A stretch of 64,000 nt of DNA, taken from positions 29,319,883 to 29,383,882 of the forward strand of contig NC_088789.1 in NCBI RefSeq assembly GCF_949628265.1, read 5' to 3'. This DNA is from Cloeon dipterum (Eukaryota > Arthropoda > Insecta > Ephemeroptera > Baetidae). The translations under genes were made by a program, and so were the position numbers. Below, piece after piece: positions 42,508-54,524 of the stretch (its first letter is position 1; each line of letters starts with the position of its first letter). The notes below the pieces were generated by a model. The model had not been told where the DNA came from, did no database searches, and worked only from the letters and a program-made list of their open reading frames with translations.

Positions 42508-44125
42508 CATGGAATAATGATCGAGTGGTTTGCAAAGAAGACGCAATCGAAGTGCTCAGAGGCTCAAATGGAATTTTACTGCCTAAATTAACTGATTGAG
42601 AAACTAAGATATTATGTATATTAAACGCTAAGTGGGGAGTATTATTGTTAGACAAATACAAACAAACACATGGCCATTGATATCTGGGGTTCATTGGAAA
42701 TTAATAATTGTTTGGGGGAGATTTCAACAATTTTTTAATCAATAAAAATATATATTATAGATTTCCGTGTGTTTATATATTATTCTAGATTGGTTTCTTG
42801 ACAATTTATTGATTTAACCTTCGGTTTTTTTTATTTTCAAGCTGTTGAAAGTTTTTGTTGTAAATTATTAATTAATTTGCTAGACGCGCATAGTATCCAG
42901 CGCGCACTTGTTATTTATCTGACCACAGAAAGTCAATAATCATGCAAGTTTGCAAGTATATATAATTAAAAAAACGTAAATTTGTAAATTATTTACTTAA
43001 CTATAATGAAATTTAATATAAACTATAGAATAATATTTAAATAAATAAAAGTTAACAACTTTTAAATTTGCTTGTCTCATTTTAAAAAAAGTAACCACTA
43101 ACCAGCCCGTTGGCTCGCATTGTTAAGGCACTCTCGCAGGAGTGTCAAAGCAATGAGAGGTATTTGAGCAATTTGGAGATCTAATACTGGCTACCGTTCG
43201 CGGTGTTATTATTACCCGGGTTTCAGCATTCGTGCTAGTGCAGTGCGCGCCCTTCCCGCTCCGAGGACAGGGATAAAAAGAGCAAAAAAATATGAAAAAA
43301 TCATTTAAAATAGAAGTTAATTTAAAATAATAAGATTGTAACAATGTTATAATAATATAAAATTAATTATTGAAACCAGGCTACTAGGCTGCCGTTTATT
43401 GAATATTTTTTATAAATTAGTTTTTTCATCATGCTACGGGCCAATGGCCAATTTATCACTGTTAGAGAGACAAATGCAGCTGACAGCCAAAAAGCCAAAC
43501 ACAACCCGACCTAAAATACAAACCGTCTCTGCTAGCCACCGAGCCCACCGCATTCGTATTTTTTGCGACCAAGAGAAAGACAATTTTATGTAAAATATCT
43601 GGGATTATGCATATTTGTTTTAGATAGCTGTTAGTGACGCAGCCCTAAGTTTTGATATTCCTGTTAATCTGTTTCGGTAAACAGAGATCGTTTAAGCGAG
43701 AGTCAATCAAAGTGCGCTGCTTTTGTGCAAACACGCTTCTAGCGATATTGATTGCTGCGTATATAAAAGGAGAGAGCAAGGGGCGGACGGCATGCAGCTG
43801 CCGATGGAGAGAGCTGAGTGCCCTGAATGATCTGCGCTTAATAATAATAAAGAATGGAAATGAATCGCAACAGATGAATGAATGAAACATTTGTTGCGGC
43901 GACGTGAAAAATAGGTCAATTGATATTGCGGCAGATATTTGTTAATTTGTTTAAAAGAAAATTTATGATTGAAAATTAACTTGATGCCTCTTTCCTTCCA
44001 ACTGAATGTTACAAAAATTATTTTTCCTAATGAATTCAGAATTCAGAAACATTGTTCTGTCTTTAAGAACCATGTCTTTACAATTAATTACAAAATAATG
44101 AAGTTAATAATGGTTTCTCGTTGTT
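42508..44125. other. Spacer: A-type 5' flank without an A gene, SINE-like stretch, inverted E block
   Basis: Bases 42700-43590 correspond to the region between T and A in the later units (for example 47520-48270), but the A gene itself is missing. About 43095-43290 has no counterpart there and includes TTGGCTCGCATTGTTAAGG and CGGGTTTCAGC, which are tRNA-promoter-like. From 43605 to 43940 comes the E upstream block in reverse orientation, with TATATAAAAGG at 43760. Confidence 0.5.
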
Positions 44126-44340
44126 AAAGAGGAATGATACTGGAAAAGCCTGGAAAATGCTTGTTGCCAATTCATAAACTCATCCCTTAGGAATTTGAAA
44201 AGCACGGTAACTTTCCAGCCAATTTTCTCAAAAAATTACAGCGCTCCTTAGGTCAATTTAGGCTTTAACAGAATCCTAAGGGATGAGTTTATGCATTGGC
44301 AACAAGCATTTTCCAGGCTTTTCCAGTATCATTCCTCTTT
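44126..44340. repeat. Perfect-looking palindromic repeat with 65-bp arms
   Basis: Bases 44126-44190 and 44276-44340 are near-exact reverse complements, with an 85-bp core between them. The arms include GGAAAATGCTTGTTGCCAAT and its complement. A partial copy in the opposite orientation lies at 6604-6740. It is likely a foldback or MITE element, or a local inverted duplication of a larger repeat whose core also recurs near 51200 and 58360. Confidence 0.8.
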
Positions 44341-44703
44341 AAATTGTCTCAGTTGTTTAAATGGCCAGTACATATGAGGTGAAACATGTAAAAAAAATAA
44401 CAATTTCAATCTTCAACTAACAGTTCTGGTCTTTCATCATCCCTTCGAGTACAAACTCATGAAAGTTTTTGCATTTTTTATCAGCAAAAGATAAATTCTT
44501 TACAGGTATAGATAAGAAAAATCGAAATTTTGTTTAAACTTGTAACTATATGTATGATCGATCAAAGTTTATAAATTTAAGAATTTTGGAAGAAAATTAA
44601 CGAAATTATTTATCTTTGGTAAATAAATACATAAACTGCTTTAGTTGAAACAACACAAATTTTTAAATATTTTTTCAGCAGTGTATTCCCCCGCTTATAC
44701 GTT

Positions 44704-44787
44704 ATGAAGAGATCGCAAACTTTCCATTTCCACGAGGCCAGCCGCTTAAGCAACTCTCCAGGTCTCCGCAGAGCTCATTCTTGCTAA
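44704..44787 (+). pseudogene. G frame, copy 3, broken
   Basis: Starts MKRSQTFHFHEASR and diverges after an insertion near 44761; a stop at 44785 ends it after 27 codons. The acceptor upstream and the donor GTGAGT near 44917 are retained. Here the next acceptor downstream (45111-45117) opens a T-family exon 2, so a G-T hybrid transcript is conceivable. Confidence 0.5.
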
Positions 44788-45117
44788 GCAGAAGTAACGC
44801 TTGTCACACAGATCTTTAAAGCCATGAAGCCTACGAAAACATTCAACCGGTGCGCGTGGTGGCACCAGGCGATAACTGCATTCACCTTATTTAACAGGAA
44901 ACCATTATTCATTTAAGGTGAGTTTTTCCTCATCAAATCGAACTATAAAAACCACTGCTCAAATTTTTATCCTTTATTCACAATCAAATAATAGTCTTAT
45001 ATTAATTTAATATCACAGCAAAGCAAATGCCATTTGAGTTTTAAATTTAGTTATTTAAAAATAAAAAATAAAAAAATATTTAAAAAATTCAGTTTTTCAT
45101 TATTATTGTTATTTCAG

Positions 45118-45428
45118 AAGAGGGCGGAAACGTGTCTTGCAGTCCATCAAAAACGAAAAACGGTTTGCTGACGGACTGAAAATTCAAGACTTTCATCGGT
45201 GAGTTTGTCAATTTATTTTTTACTCTTTTTAAAATTCATTTTCCTAGCAAGATGAAAACAATGACAAGGAAGATGAGGAAGACAAGTACAGGAAAGGACC
45301 CACAAATATATCCTTGCCATGTTTTTGCTTCAGCGTGTTCTGTTTCTATTTGGTGTTGCATTTTGGTTTGCTTGCTGTTAGCTATCGCCATATTGAGTAG
45401 TTAAAACTCTTTCTTCCCTACTGCCTTA
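45118..45428 (+). pseudogene. T8, T-family exons 2 and 3 only
   Basis: Exon 2 (45118-45198) and exon 3 (45248 to about 45428) of a T gene are on the plus strand, as in T1. Exon 1 is missing and the G3 block takes its place. Exon 2 has lost bases, and the last exon shifts frame within the second helix (LHFGLLAVSYRH, then a stop). The order T(+) before a B-like sequence matches T1-B1 near 5.9-7.5 kb. Confidence 0.65.
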
Positions 45429-45785
45429 ATTGATAATTTTTAACTGGACCGTTTGTTTTGTTTCTGCATGACGACGATTTATGTTCAAATCTGAAAAACT
45501 AATTGAGTGTTTCGAATAAATATGTGATGGTGAAGAATAAATTTCTTTATTTGAGTTTTATGTACAGCTGACCTTACTTTTGTTTCTCTTACAATAAGTC
45601 ACAAAATTGAAAAGAACAGTTTTTATTCTTTAGGCTAGTTTTTGCTTTTACAGTTAAAAAATTTTCAACTAAAAGATGCCAATGATGGTGTGTGCTCAAA
45701 GTTTGCCTCCACAAAAAGAAACAATATGTTTGGAGATAAACAACAAATAATTATTTTTAAGTTCACAGTTTGCTACTTTTAGTTT

Positions 45786-46110
45786 ATGGCGCCACGGAAA
45801 AGAGCTCGTCCGGTTCTTTGCATCCGTAAACGTCGACGTGAACGGAGAAATGGAAAAGGGGAGAACGCCCCTGCACGGCGCTCTCTTCGCGGAAAACGTG
45901 GACGTCGCCAAAACTCTGCTTCGTCTCGGTGCAAAATTAAATAAAAGTAAAAATAACATTTTGATCTTCTGCGTCATGGCCAACAAATAGAAAGCGCCCA
46001 GTTTGTGCACAGCACGAACAAGAATCTGGTTAAGTTCTCAATATTTGCTTGCTTCTCCGTCACCAGCATTATGGAAAGTGAAATTCGCCTGGGTTTTGGA
46101 TTGGAATCTG
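45786..46110 (+). pseudogene. B/C fusion pseudogene 1
   Basis: Begins with B coding sequence equivalent to 8107 onward (CCACGGAAAAGAGCTCGTCC) and follows B1 to about 8345. Near 46030 it changes into the C-type 3' end and flank (CTCCGTCACCAGCATTATGG). Frameshifts and stops break the ankyrin frame. The 5' exon is missing, unlike the two later copies. Confidence 0.75.
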
Positions 46111-46796
46111 TATCGGAAAAATATGATTTGTGGCACTTTAAAAATTATGTCCAACAAAAAACTTACAAACACACCATGTTAAATATAAATATCATAGCTT
46201 TTAATTTTTGAAATGGAAGTAGATTTTATTTATATTGAAATTTGGCAACTATCGATATTATATGAACACACCAATGTTTTTATTTACTACATAGTCTATT
46301 CTTTTGATACTAATAATAAATCGGATATTTGCTCGAGAAAGACAAGAACAAATTACTTATTTAGGGACCTCTAGAGGCCTCAATTGGTTCGATTTTATTT
46401 TATTCGAAATCCGATTGAATATTATTCCCCACAAACATAGCATTTAGTGAGTTTAAACCATCAGCCAGCATTGGCTCATTGCGAACTATTTTTTGGCGTC
46501 GTCAAAGGCATCTGCGTTGGAGGGGAAGGTAAAAGCGGTGGCGAACAAGCGAGCAGGAACGCGACTCTGGATGTTGAATGCAGATGAGCGGCGAGAGGAA
46601 AATGAAAATTAATTAATGAAATTCCTGCGGCGCAGCGCTTGTGAAAGGGAAATTTATTTTAGGAGCAACTATTTCGTTTTTGACACATGTAGACATTATT
46701 TAACACTTTGTCGACCTTACTTATTGGAATTGATCAAGAAAAGACCAAAATCAAAACATTTGCCTTCACAACAAGCAAATTTAAAATTTATTAATT
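46111..46796. other. C-type flank leading to T5
   Basis: Matches the 3' flank of C1 (11850-12450). No gene. Similar stretches lie at 53300-53984 and 60466-61141. Confidence 0.5.
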
Positions 46797-47342
46797 TTAA
46801 GCATCAGGGAACCAGTAGTTAAAAGTACTCATTATGGCGATTGCCAACAACAAGCAAATCAAAGAAACAACGCCCAATAGAAAAAAGAGCACGCTGACGC
46901 AAAAACATGGCATGGATATTTTTATGGGTTCTTTTCTGTGCAGGTCTTCTTCATCATCTTCCGAGTCATCGCTTCCCTCTTGCTGCAAAAAATAATTTTG
47001 AAAAGAGTGAATATAAAAAAAAGATAGACAAACCCACCGAAAGCGTTGAATCTGTGTCTGCATCGTTTCCATGTAATAGCCGTCTTTCATTTCTAATCAC
47101 TCGCAAGAAACGTTTCTGCTCTCGTCTGAATAAGAAAAAAAGAGAAATCAATACGAATTTCATTCGAGTGAGGAGAGAATATAATCTCACCTATTACGTC
47201 GATTCATTCCATGTTCCCTAGTTGACCCGTCATTGATCACGCCACAGAAAATCAGCTCGAAGATTACAACTATGACGGCGATTGGGACGAACAAAATATA
47301 GCTGGCGATCCAGAGGGTGTCCAGAAGATCGTCAGAAAACAT
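46797..47342 (-). CDS. Two-pass small membrane protein T5
   Basis: Minus-strand exons 47342-47191, 47125-47038 and 46982-46797 (152, 88, 186 bases) give 141 aa. It begins MFSDDLLDTLWIASYILF; the linker holds REQKRFLRVIRNERR; the last exon starts QEGSDDSEDDEEDLHR and ends in a long helix (VLFFLLGVVSLICLLLAIAI) and FPDA. The exon 2 donor is GTGGGT in T5-T7. Cysteines flank the second helix. It is the first of three almost identical copies, spaced by about 7.17 kb, each divergently arranged with the A gene that follows. Confidence 0.75.
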
Positions 47343-48519
47343 ATTTGAAAAGGATTCGAGTAGTTTGCAGAGAAGATGGAAATCGAACTGCTCAGAGGCT
47401 CAAATGGAATTGAACTGCCTCACACAACTGATTGAGACGCTAAGATTATGTATATTAAACGCTGAGTGGGGACCAGTATTATTGTTAGACAAATAAAAAC
47501 AATTGCACGGCCCCCAGTAATGCGCCAATGATAAATGGGGAACTGAAAAAAACCTTTCGTTCAATGGGAATTAAAAATTGATAGGAGGAGATTTCAATTA
47601 TTTTTTATTGAATAAAAAATCTTTTATAGAGCTCTGTGTATTTAGTTGATTCCATTGGTTTTTCGTAGTCATTTATTGATTTTACCTTCGATTTTATACA
47701 TATTTACAAGCTGCTGGAAATGTTTTAAATTTTTAATTGTGAATTATTTAATTCGCTAGCTACACTTTAAATATATCCGGCGCGTACTTTTATATCACTC
47801 CAATCACAAAGATATGCTACGCAAATATGCAACTATATATAAATCAAATAAGTATATGCTCTTTAAAATATAATAAAAATTATCTACATAACAGTTATTA
47901 ATTTTATAAGATATTCATAAAAATTCAATAAGGTTTGCATAATATTTTAAAATTAAAAGAAATACGAAACAATCATTATAGTAAATAATGAATACCTAAA
48001 AAAATGTTATTATTTTTAATAAATATATATGTAATTTTTAAATTTGTTATGAATAAATTTAATTTAAATTAAAAAACCGAGCCGATAAACTGCCGCCTAT
48101 TATGTATTTTTTGTCTTCCTTTTTGTGATCTCCATTATTTGCTACGCGCCAAACGGTAAAAAATCAGCCAACTGCCAAAAACGCCAGACACAACATAAAA
48201 ACTAAAAATGAAACCGTCTGCTAGCCAAAGAGCCCACCGCTTCAAGCATTCGTGTTTTGCGACCAAGAGAAAGAATTTATTTTAATTAACTGGGATTGTC
48301 TGGTTTGTTTAAAAGAAGATAACATTTTTGTTCTCCTGACGATCACTGACTTTGATCGAGTTTAAGCTCAAAGTTGATGTTTTTGTTTGCCAAACATTGG
48401 AATCGTCACTGCATTTACACAAAACTACTGCTTATTCTTTTATTGTCATTCAACCGAGAGGGACCATAGAGTTAACGCTTTCCTAGCAATTGGTAGCATT
48501 TAAGTTGGAAGGAAGCAAA
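47343..48519. promoter_or_regulatory. Divergent promoter region T5 / A2
   Basis: The T core promoter (TCAGT and TATA-like, reversed) lies within about 47420-47490. From about 48230 to 48519 the A upstream block is present (CATTCAACCGAGAGGGACC). Between them the sequence is AT-rich. The same divergent arrangement is at 54525-55682 and 61687-62842, so T and A genes may share regulation. Confidence 0.5.
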
Positions 48520-50396
48520 ATGTCCAGACTCTTTGTAAGTAAAATATATCTTTCAATCGATAAAAGGTCACAGGATAAATTGATACATTTTTTTCAGCAG
48601 AGAATGAATTCATTCATCGCCATGAAAGATAACGAACGCTTCAACGAGAAGACAGAGTTGGGCGCCACTCCGTTGATGCTCGCGGCCAAAAACAAAGACC
48701 TGAAAAGCTGCGTGGCGCTCGTGGAAAAAGGCCAAGACCCCGAAGCGACCACAGATTTGGGCCTATCGCTTTTTCACTTCGCGGCCGTGAATAAGAGACA
48801 CGGACTGGAAATTGTTTCGCACTTCCTTCGCCAAGGACTCGATTTATCAGAAGCAAAGGACGTAGATGGTGAGGAGCCAGTCCTTTACGCCATCAGGGCA
48901 GGAGACTTTAGCCTCGCCAGGAATATTTTGAAGCTTCAGAATGGGGAAACAAACCTGTTGCTCTTCTTTGTTGCCCAAAACAATTTAAAAATCGTCAAAA
49001 TTATTCACGCAGACGACCCTGAATTGATCAAAAAGCAAGACGCAAAAGGCAATAGTGCCCTCCACCTTGCGGCCCAGTTTGCGGACCTGAAAATGTGTGA
49101 GTGTATCGTCAAACAAGGCGTCGACGTAAGATCTGTGAACGCACTCAAAATGACTGCACTGCACTGCGCTGTGCTGAACGTTAATTATGGGAGAGAAATT
49201 GTCAGGTACTTTGTCGTCCGCTTGAAATTGTCCGTTTACGCCAAAAACAGTTTGAGCGAGACGCCCCTGCACCTTGCCCTTTCGACTGGAAACTTTGAAT
49301 TGGCGCAGCAGTTGTTGGAATTTGGAGTCAAAGTAAAGAGGTGCGGCAAGAACCTTTTGCACTACTGCGTCAAAAGAAATAAGCTAAAAAGCGCAAGGTT
49401 CGTGCAAAGTAGGAACAAATCTCTGATAAACCATCGTGACTCCAATGGCGAAAACGCTCTTCACATCGCAGCTGAGTCCGCGGACCTGGCAATGTGCCAC
49501 TGGCTAATTGAAGAGGGCGTCGACGCCAAGACTTTGGTCCGAGTGAGGAAATCCTCGGCTCTCCATTACGTCGGCTGCAACATATTCTACGGAAAACAAC
49601 TCGTCGCTTTCTTCGTAAGCTTGGGGTTGGATTTGAACAAAATGGACAAGTTTCTCTACACCCCTCTTCACGTCGCTCTGATTAACCAAAATATTGAGGT
49701 CGCTGAGGAGATGGTAAAATTCGGTGCCGACTTTAGAGTAAAATCTGGCCACTTCAATCTGCTGCACTATTCTGTAATTGGCAATGAATTAAAAAGCGTC
49801 CAATTTTTGCATTCCAAGGACCCAGAACTGGTGAAGGAGCTGACACTATTGAGGGAAAACGCTCTTCACTTGGCCGCGAAGCATGCGGACAGAGAAATGT
49901 GCAAATTTCTGTGCGAAGAGGCGGGCGTCAATCCTTTCAGCTCGAATGAGATGAACAACAATGTGTTGCACCTCGCCGCGGCCAACGAAAAACACGGGGC
50001 GGAACTCGTAGAGTACTTTGCCACCGAGAAAGGGGTGGACGTGCACCAGAGAAATGTATCTCTCGAGACCCCCCTACATCATGCTCTTGACCGAGAAAAT
50101 CTGGCCGTCGCTGAGGCGTTGCTCCGGGCAGGCGCCAGCATTAATGTCTTATTGGCTCATGACAGCCTCCTGCACTTTTGCGTTAGTAGAAACAAATTGC
50201 AAAGCGTTAGATTTGTCCTCGAGAAGAATAAAGACATGATCAACGCAATTGCGGCAATTACGGAATGACCGCTTTGCACGTTGCGGCAAAGTTGGGTCAC
50301 CTCGATTTATGCGAGTTTTTGGTCGAGCAGGGAATTGACTTGAACGCAGAAGATGCGTTTAACAACAAGGCGCTAACCTACGTTCCGTTTTATTAA
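48520..50396 (+). pseudogene. Ankyrin protein A2, late frameshift
   Basis: Exon 1 is 48520-48534 and exon 2 starts at 48598. The frame is intact until 50250, where two extra bases (ATTGCGGCAATTAC against ATTGGCAATTAC in A3) cause a stop at 50268. The product would be 561 aa, lacking the final ankyrin repeat; the lost part is still readable in another frame to 50396. All upstream repeats are intact, so a slightly shortened functional protein cannot be excluded. It shares many substitutions with A3 that A1 lacks. Confidence 0.7.
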
Positions 50397-52263
50397 TTGT
50401 TATAAACTTAGGAAATACTTTTCTCTACTTCTGGTGTATGTGGAAATATTAAACAGACAAACCATTGTAATTGAGGGAAAATAAATAAATAAATTTAAAA
50501 ATACAATTTCTTTTATTTTAAATTTAAACAAACAATAACACCAAGTAACAGGAAAACAGCTCTTTAAAATAAAAAATACGTGGCCAACTGGTTTTGATTA
50601 TATTTAAATCCAAAACCACAATTCCTCGAATCAATTTTACTCTCACTACATCTGCCTCTGAAATTTCATTCATTTTTCATCATCTCGCTGCTCAGTTTCT
50701 GCTCCATTCAACATCCAAAGTCACATGACCGATTTTACCTTCCCCTCCAACGCTAAGGAGAGTAAAAAACCTTAACAAACAAAGCTCGCAAGGTTCCAGC
50801 GCTGGCTTACTGAACTTAACACGTTTGGGTAAAATATTCATTTTGGGAATTTCAGTCAAATTTTCGGGTAGAATAAATTGAGGCCTCCCAGCCCTTAGCT
50901 AACTAATGTTCATATCTTTCACGAGAAAATATTCGATTTATTTTTAGTAACCCTTTAAGATATGTCCTAAAATATATAAAAATGCAACACAATCGTTCAA
51001 AGAATATTCATGGATGCCAATTGCTTTATAAATAAATCTACTTTTGTTTGTGTATCAATTTTAAAATAAAAAAGCGGTTTATAATCTCAAGGCTTGTTTG
51101 CCATTTTATGCGAGTTTATGTATGCCATTAATTGGGGAAACTCTTGGTTTTGAAATTAAATCGGATTTCAAGTAAGGAGACAGCCATTACCATTTGAAAA
51201 GCACGGTAACTTTCCGGCTAATTTGCTTCTTAGGTCAATTTAGGCTTTAAATTCAAAGCGTCTATGCTAGCCACCGAGCCCACCGCATTCGTATTTTTTG
51301 CGACAAAGAGAAAGACAATTTTATGTAAAAAATTTGGGATTGTGCATATATGTTTTATTCGAGTTTTTTAGATAGCTAATGGTAACGCAGCCCTAAGTTA
51401 TGATATTCCTGTTGATCTGTTCCGGAAAACAGAGAACAGAGATCGTTTAAACGAGAGTCAATCAAACAGCGCTGCTTTTGTGATCAAACGTCGCTTCTGG
51501 CGATATTGGTTGCTGCGTATATTAAAGGAGAGAGCAAGGGGCGGACGGCATGCAGCTGCTGGCGGAGAAAGCTGAGGGCCCTGAATGATCTGCGCTTAAT
51601 AATAATAAAGAATGAAAATGAATCGCAATAGATGAATGAATGAAACATTTGTTGCGGCGACGTGGAAAATAAGTCAATTATATTGCGGCAGATATTTGTT
51701 AATTTTTTTTTAAATAAAAATTTATGATTGAAAATTAACTATGTTATTTTGTTTTTAATAACATAAAAATTAACATCAATAGGGTTTTTTTAAAATCTAC
51801 GTGATGCCTCATTCCTTCCAACTGGATATTAAAAAAATTATTTTCCTTCACGAATTCAGAATTCAGAAAAATAGTTGTCTCCCATTCCCCATTGTTAAAT
51901 TATCTCAGTTGTTTAATTGGCAAGTAAGAGCTGAAACATGTAAAAAAAAACAATAAAAATTTCAATCTTCAACTAACGAGAACAATTCCGGTATTTCATC
52001 ATTCCTATGAGTACAAACTCATGAAAGTTTTCACATTTTTATCACCAATATATAAATTCTCTATAGGCGTAGATAAGAAAAAATATACATTTTGTTTAAA
52101 CTTGTAACTATGTAAATGATCGACTAAAGTTTAAATTTAAGAATTTTGGGAAAAAAATAACGAAATTATTTATCTTTGGTAAATAAATACATAAACTGCT
52201 TTAGTTAAAACAACACAAATTTTTAAATATTTTTTCAGCAGTGTATTCCCCCGCTTGTACGTT
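50397..52263. other. Inverted, gutted E-D-C unit and G4 upstream module
   Basis: After the A2 3' end, 50640-51120 is the C 3' flank in reverse orientation. Next come 51130-51260, related to the reverse of 6700-6800 and the palindrome core, then 51335-51690, the E upstream block reversed. No E, D or C gene remains between them. From about 51780 the G upstream module runs forward to the acceptor before G4. Confidence 0.55.
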
Positions 52264-52464
52264 ATGAAGAGATCGCAAACTTTCCATTTCCACGAGGCCG
52301 GCCGCACAAGAAACTCTGCAGAACTCATTCTTCCAACACAGGAGAAACGCTTGTCACAGTTCTCTAAAGATATGGAGCCTTTGAAAATATTCAGCCGTTG
52401 TGAGTGGTGGCATCAGACGCGAACTGCATTTACGACATTCAACATGGAACCGTTAGTTATTTAA
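52264..52464 (+). CDS. Small G protein, copy 4
   Basis: An intact 66-codon frame, MKRSQTFHFHEAGRTRN to FTTFNMEPLVI, differs from G1 by about ten substitutions without any frame damage. It has the same acceptor upstream and GTGAGT donor after the stop. A second acceptor TTTTTTCAG at about 52677-52685 leads into the leader of B/C pseudogene 2, so the G block could be a leader exon for that locus. The protein family is unknown. Confidence 0.45.
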   Translation: MKRSQTFHFHEAGRTRNSAELILPTQEKRLSQFSKDMEPLKIFSRCEWWHQTRTAFTTFNMEPLVI

Positions 52465-52825
52465 GGTGAGTTTTTCCTCATTAACACTACCTAATGAATC
52501 AGTGTTAAAATTTTATGATTAATTTTAAATCAAATAATCGTCTTATAAAAATTTAATAGCATCTAAAAAATTAACATTTGAGTTTTAAGTTGATTTATTT
52601 AAAAATTATTATAAATTTGAAAAAAATTAATGATGTTAAAAATTACATGGCATTAGTTTGTTATTACCATTATTATTTTTTTCAGAAGACAGCAGACTCG
52701 TACTATGTTGGAGATAACCTTTGTTCCATGTGCATGCGCGTTTTGCTTTTAAAAGTAGATACTCGGTTGGAAGTCGATTTAAATCTTCTACTAGAAAAGA
52801 ACAAACAATTCGAACTTCAAAAATC

Positions 52826-53300
52826 ATGTAAAGTTGTAGATTTGCACCATATGATGGCAATTATTTTATTTCTTGTTCTATAGGTTTTATGACAGATGTG
52901 ACTCCCCATTCATGGACTTGGCCGACATAGACCGATTCATGCAGAAGACGATGAGCGAAAAAGCAGGCGCCACGGAAAAGAGCTCGTCCGGTTCTTCGCA
53001 CTCCTAAACGTCGACGTGAACGGAGAAATGGAAAAAGGAGAGACGCCCCTGCACGGCGCCCTCTTCGCGGAAAACGTGGACGTCGCCAAAACTCTGCTTC
53101 TCGTCTTGGTGCAAAATTAAATAAAAGCAAAAATAACATTTTGATCTTCTGCGTCATGGCCAACAAATAGAAAGCGCCCAGTTTGTGCACATGAGGAACA
53201 AGAATCTGATTAAGTTCTCAAGTTTTGCTTGCTTCTCCGTCACCAGCATCGTGGAAAGTGAAATTCGCCTGGCTTTTGGATTGGAATCTGTATCGGAAAA
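52826..53300 (+). pseudogene. B/C fusion pseudogene 2
   Basis: Retains the B leader with the split start codon (AT at 52826-52827, donor GTAAAG, acceptor ending 52884), reading MFYDRCDSPFMDLADIDRF and about ten more codons. It then jumps from the B1 equivalent of about 7603 to about 8107, out of frame, giving a stop soon after. It later joins the C-type 3' end near 53215. The product, if any, would be about 40 residues. Confidence 0.75.
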
Positions 53301-53984
53301 AATATGATTTGTAACACTTTAAAATTTATGTTCAATAAAAAACTTACAAACACACCACGTCAAATATAAATATCATAGCTTTTTATTTTTGAAATGGAAA
53401 TGGAAGTAGATTTTATTTATATTGAAATTTGGCAACTATCAATATTATACGAACACACCAATGTTTTTATTTACTACATAGTCTATTCTTTTGATACTAA
53501 TAATAAATCGAATATATTTGCTCGTGAAAAACAAGAACAAATTACTTATTTGGGACCTCTAGAGGCCTCAATTGGCTCGAATTTATTTTATTCTCAATCC
53601 GATTGAATATTATTCACCATAAACATAGCGTTTAGTGAGTTTAAACCATCAGCCAGCGCTGGCTCATTGCGAACTATTTTTTTGGCGTCGTCAAAGGCAT
53701 CTGCGTTGGAGGGGAAGGTAAAAGCGGCAGCTGGCAAACGAGCAGGCACGCGACTCTGGATGTTGAATGGAGATAAACGGCGAGAGGAAAATGAAAATTA
53801 AATAATGGAATTCCTGCGGTGCAGCGCTTGTGATAGGGAAATTTATTTTAGGAGCAACTATTTCGTTTTTGACACATGTAGACATTATTTAACACTTTGT
53901 CGACCTTACTTATTGGAATTGATCAAGAAAAGACCAAAATCAAAACATTTGCCTTCACAACAAGCAAATTTAAAATTTATTAAT

Positions 53985-54524
53985 TTAAGCATCAGGGAAC
54001 CAGTAGTTAAAAGTACTCATTATGGCGATTGCCAACAACAAGCAAATCAAAGAAACAACGCCCAATAGAAAAAAGAGCACGCTGACGCAGAAACATGGCA
54101 TGGATATTTTTATGGGTTCTTTTCTGTGCAGGTCTTCTTCATCATCTTCCGAGTCATCGCTTTCCTCTTGCTGCAAAAAATAATTTTGAGAAGAGTGAAT
54201 ATAAAAAATTAGACAAACCCACCGAAAGTGTTGAATCTGTGTCTGAATCGTTTCCATGTAATAGCCGTCTTTCATTTCTAATCACTCGCAAGAAACGTTT
54301 CTGCTCTCGTCTGAATAAGAAAAGAGAAATCAATTTGAATTTCATTCGAGTGAGGAGAGAATATAATCTCACTTATTACGTCGATTCATTCCATGTTCCC
54401 TAGTTGACCCGTCATTGATCACGCCACGGAAAATCAGCTCGAAGATTACAACTATGAGGGCGATTGGGACGAACAATATATAACTGGCGATCCAGAGGTT
54501 ATTTAGAAGATCGGCCGAAAACAT
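53985..54524 (-). CDS. Two-pass small membrane protein T6
   Basis: Minus-strand exons 54524-54373, 54310-54223 and 54170-53985 (152, 88, 186) give 141 aa. It starts MFSADLLNNLWIASYILF. The last base of exon 1 is A instead of G (AATAA before GTGAGA), which changes one residue and may weaken the donor. Otherwise it is nearly identical to T5 and T7, including the acidic QEESDDSEDDEEDLHR stretch and the final FPDA. Confidence 0.72.

Noticed and set aside
43100-43230. tRNA gene
   Set aside because: No cloverleaf could be drawn and the A-box-like and B-box-like words are about 110 bp apart, too far for a normal tRNA.
45786-45944. 52-codon arginine-rich frame at the start of B/C pseudogene 1
   Set aside because: It is an ankyrin coding sequence read out of frame; the same frame is not opened by an ATG in the other two copies.
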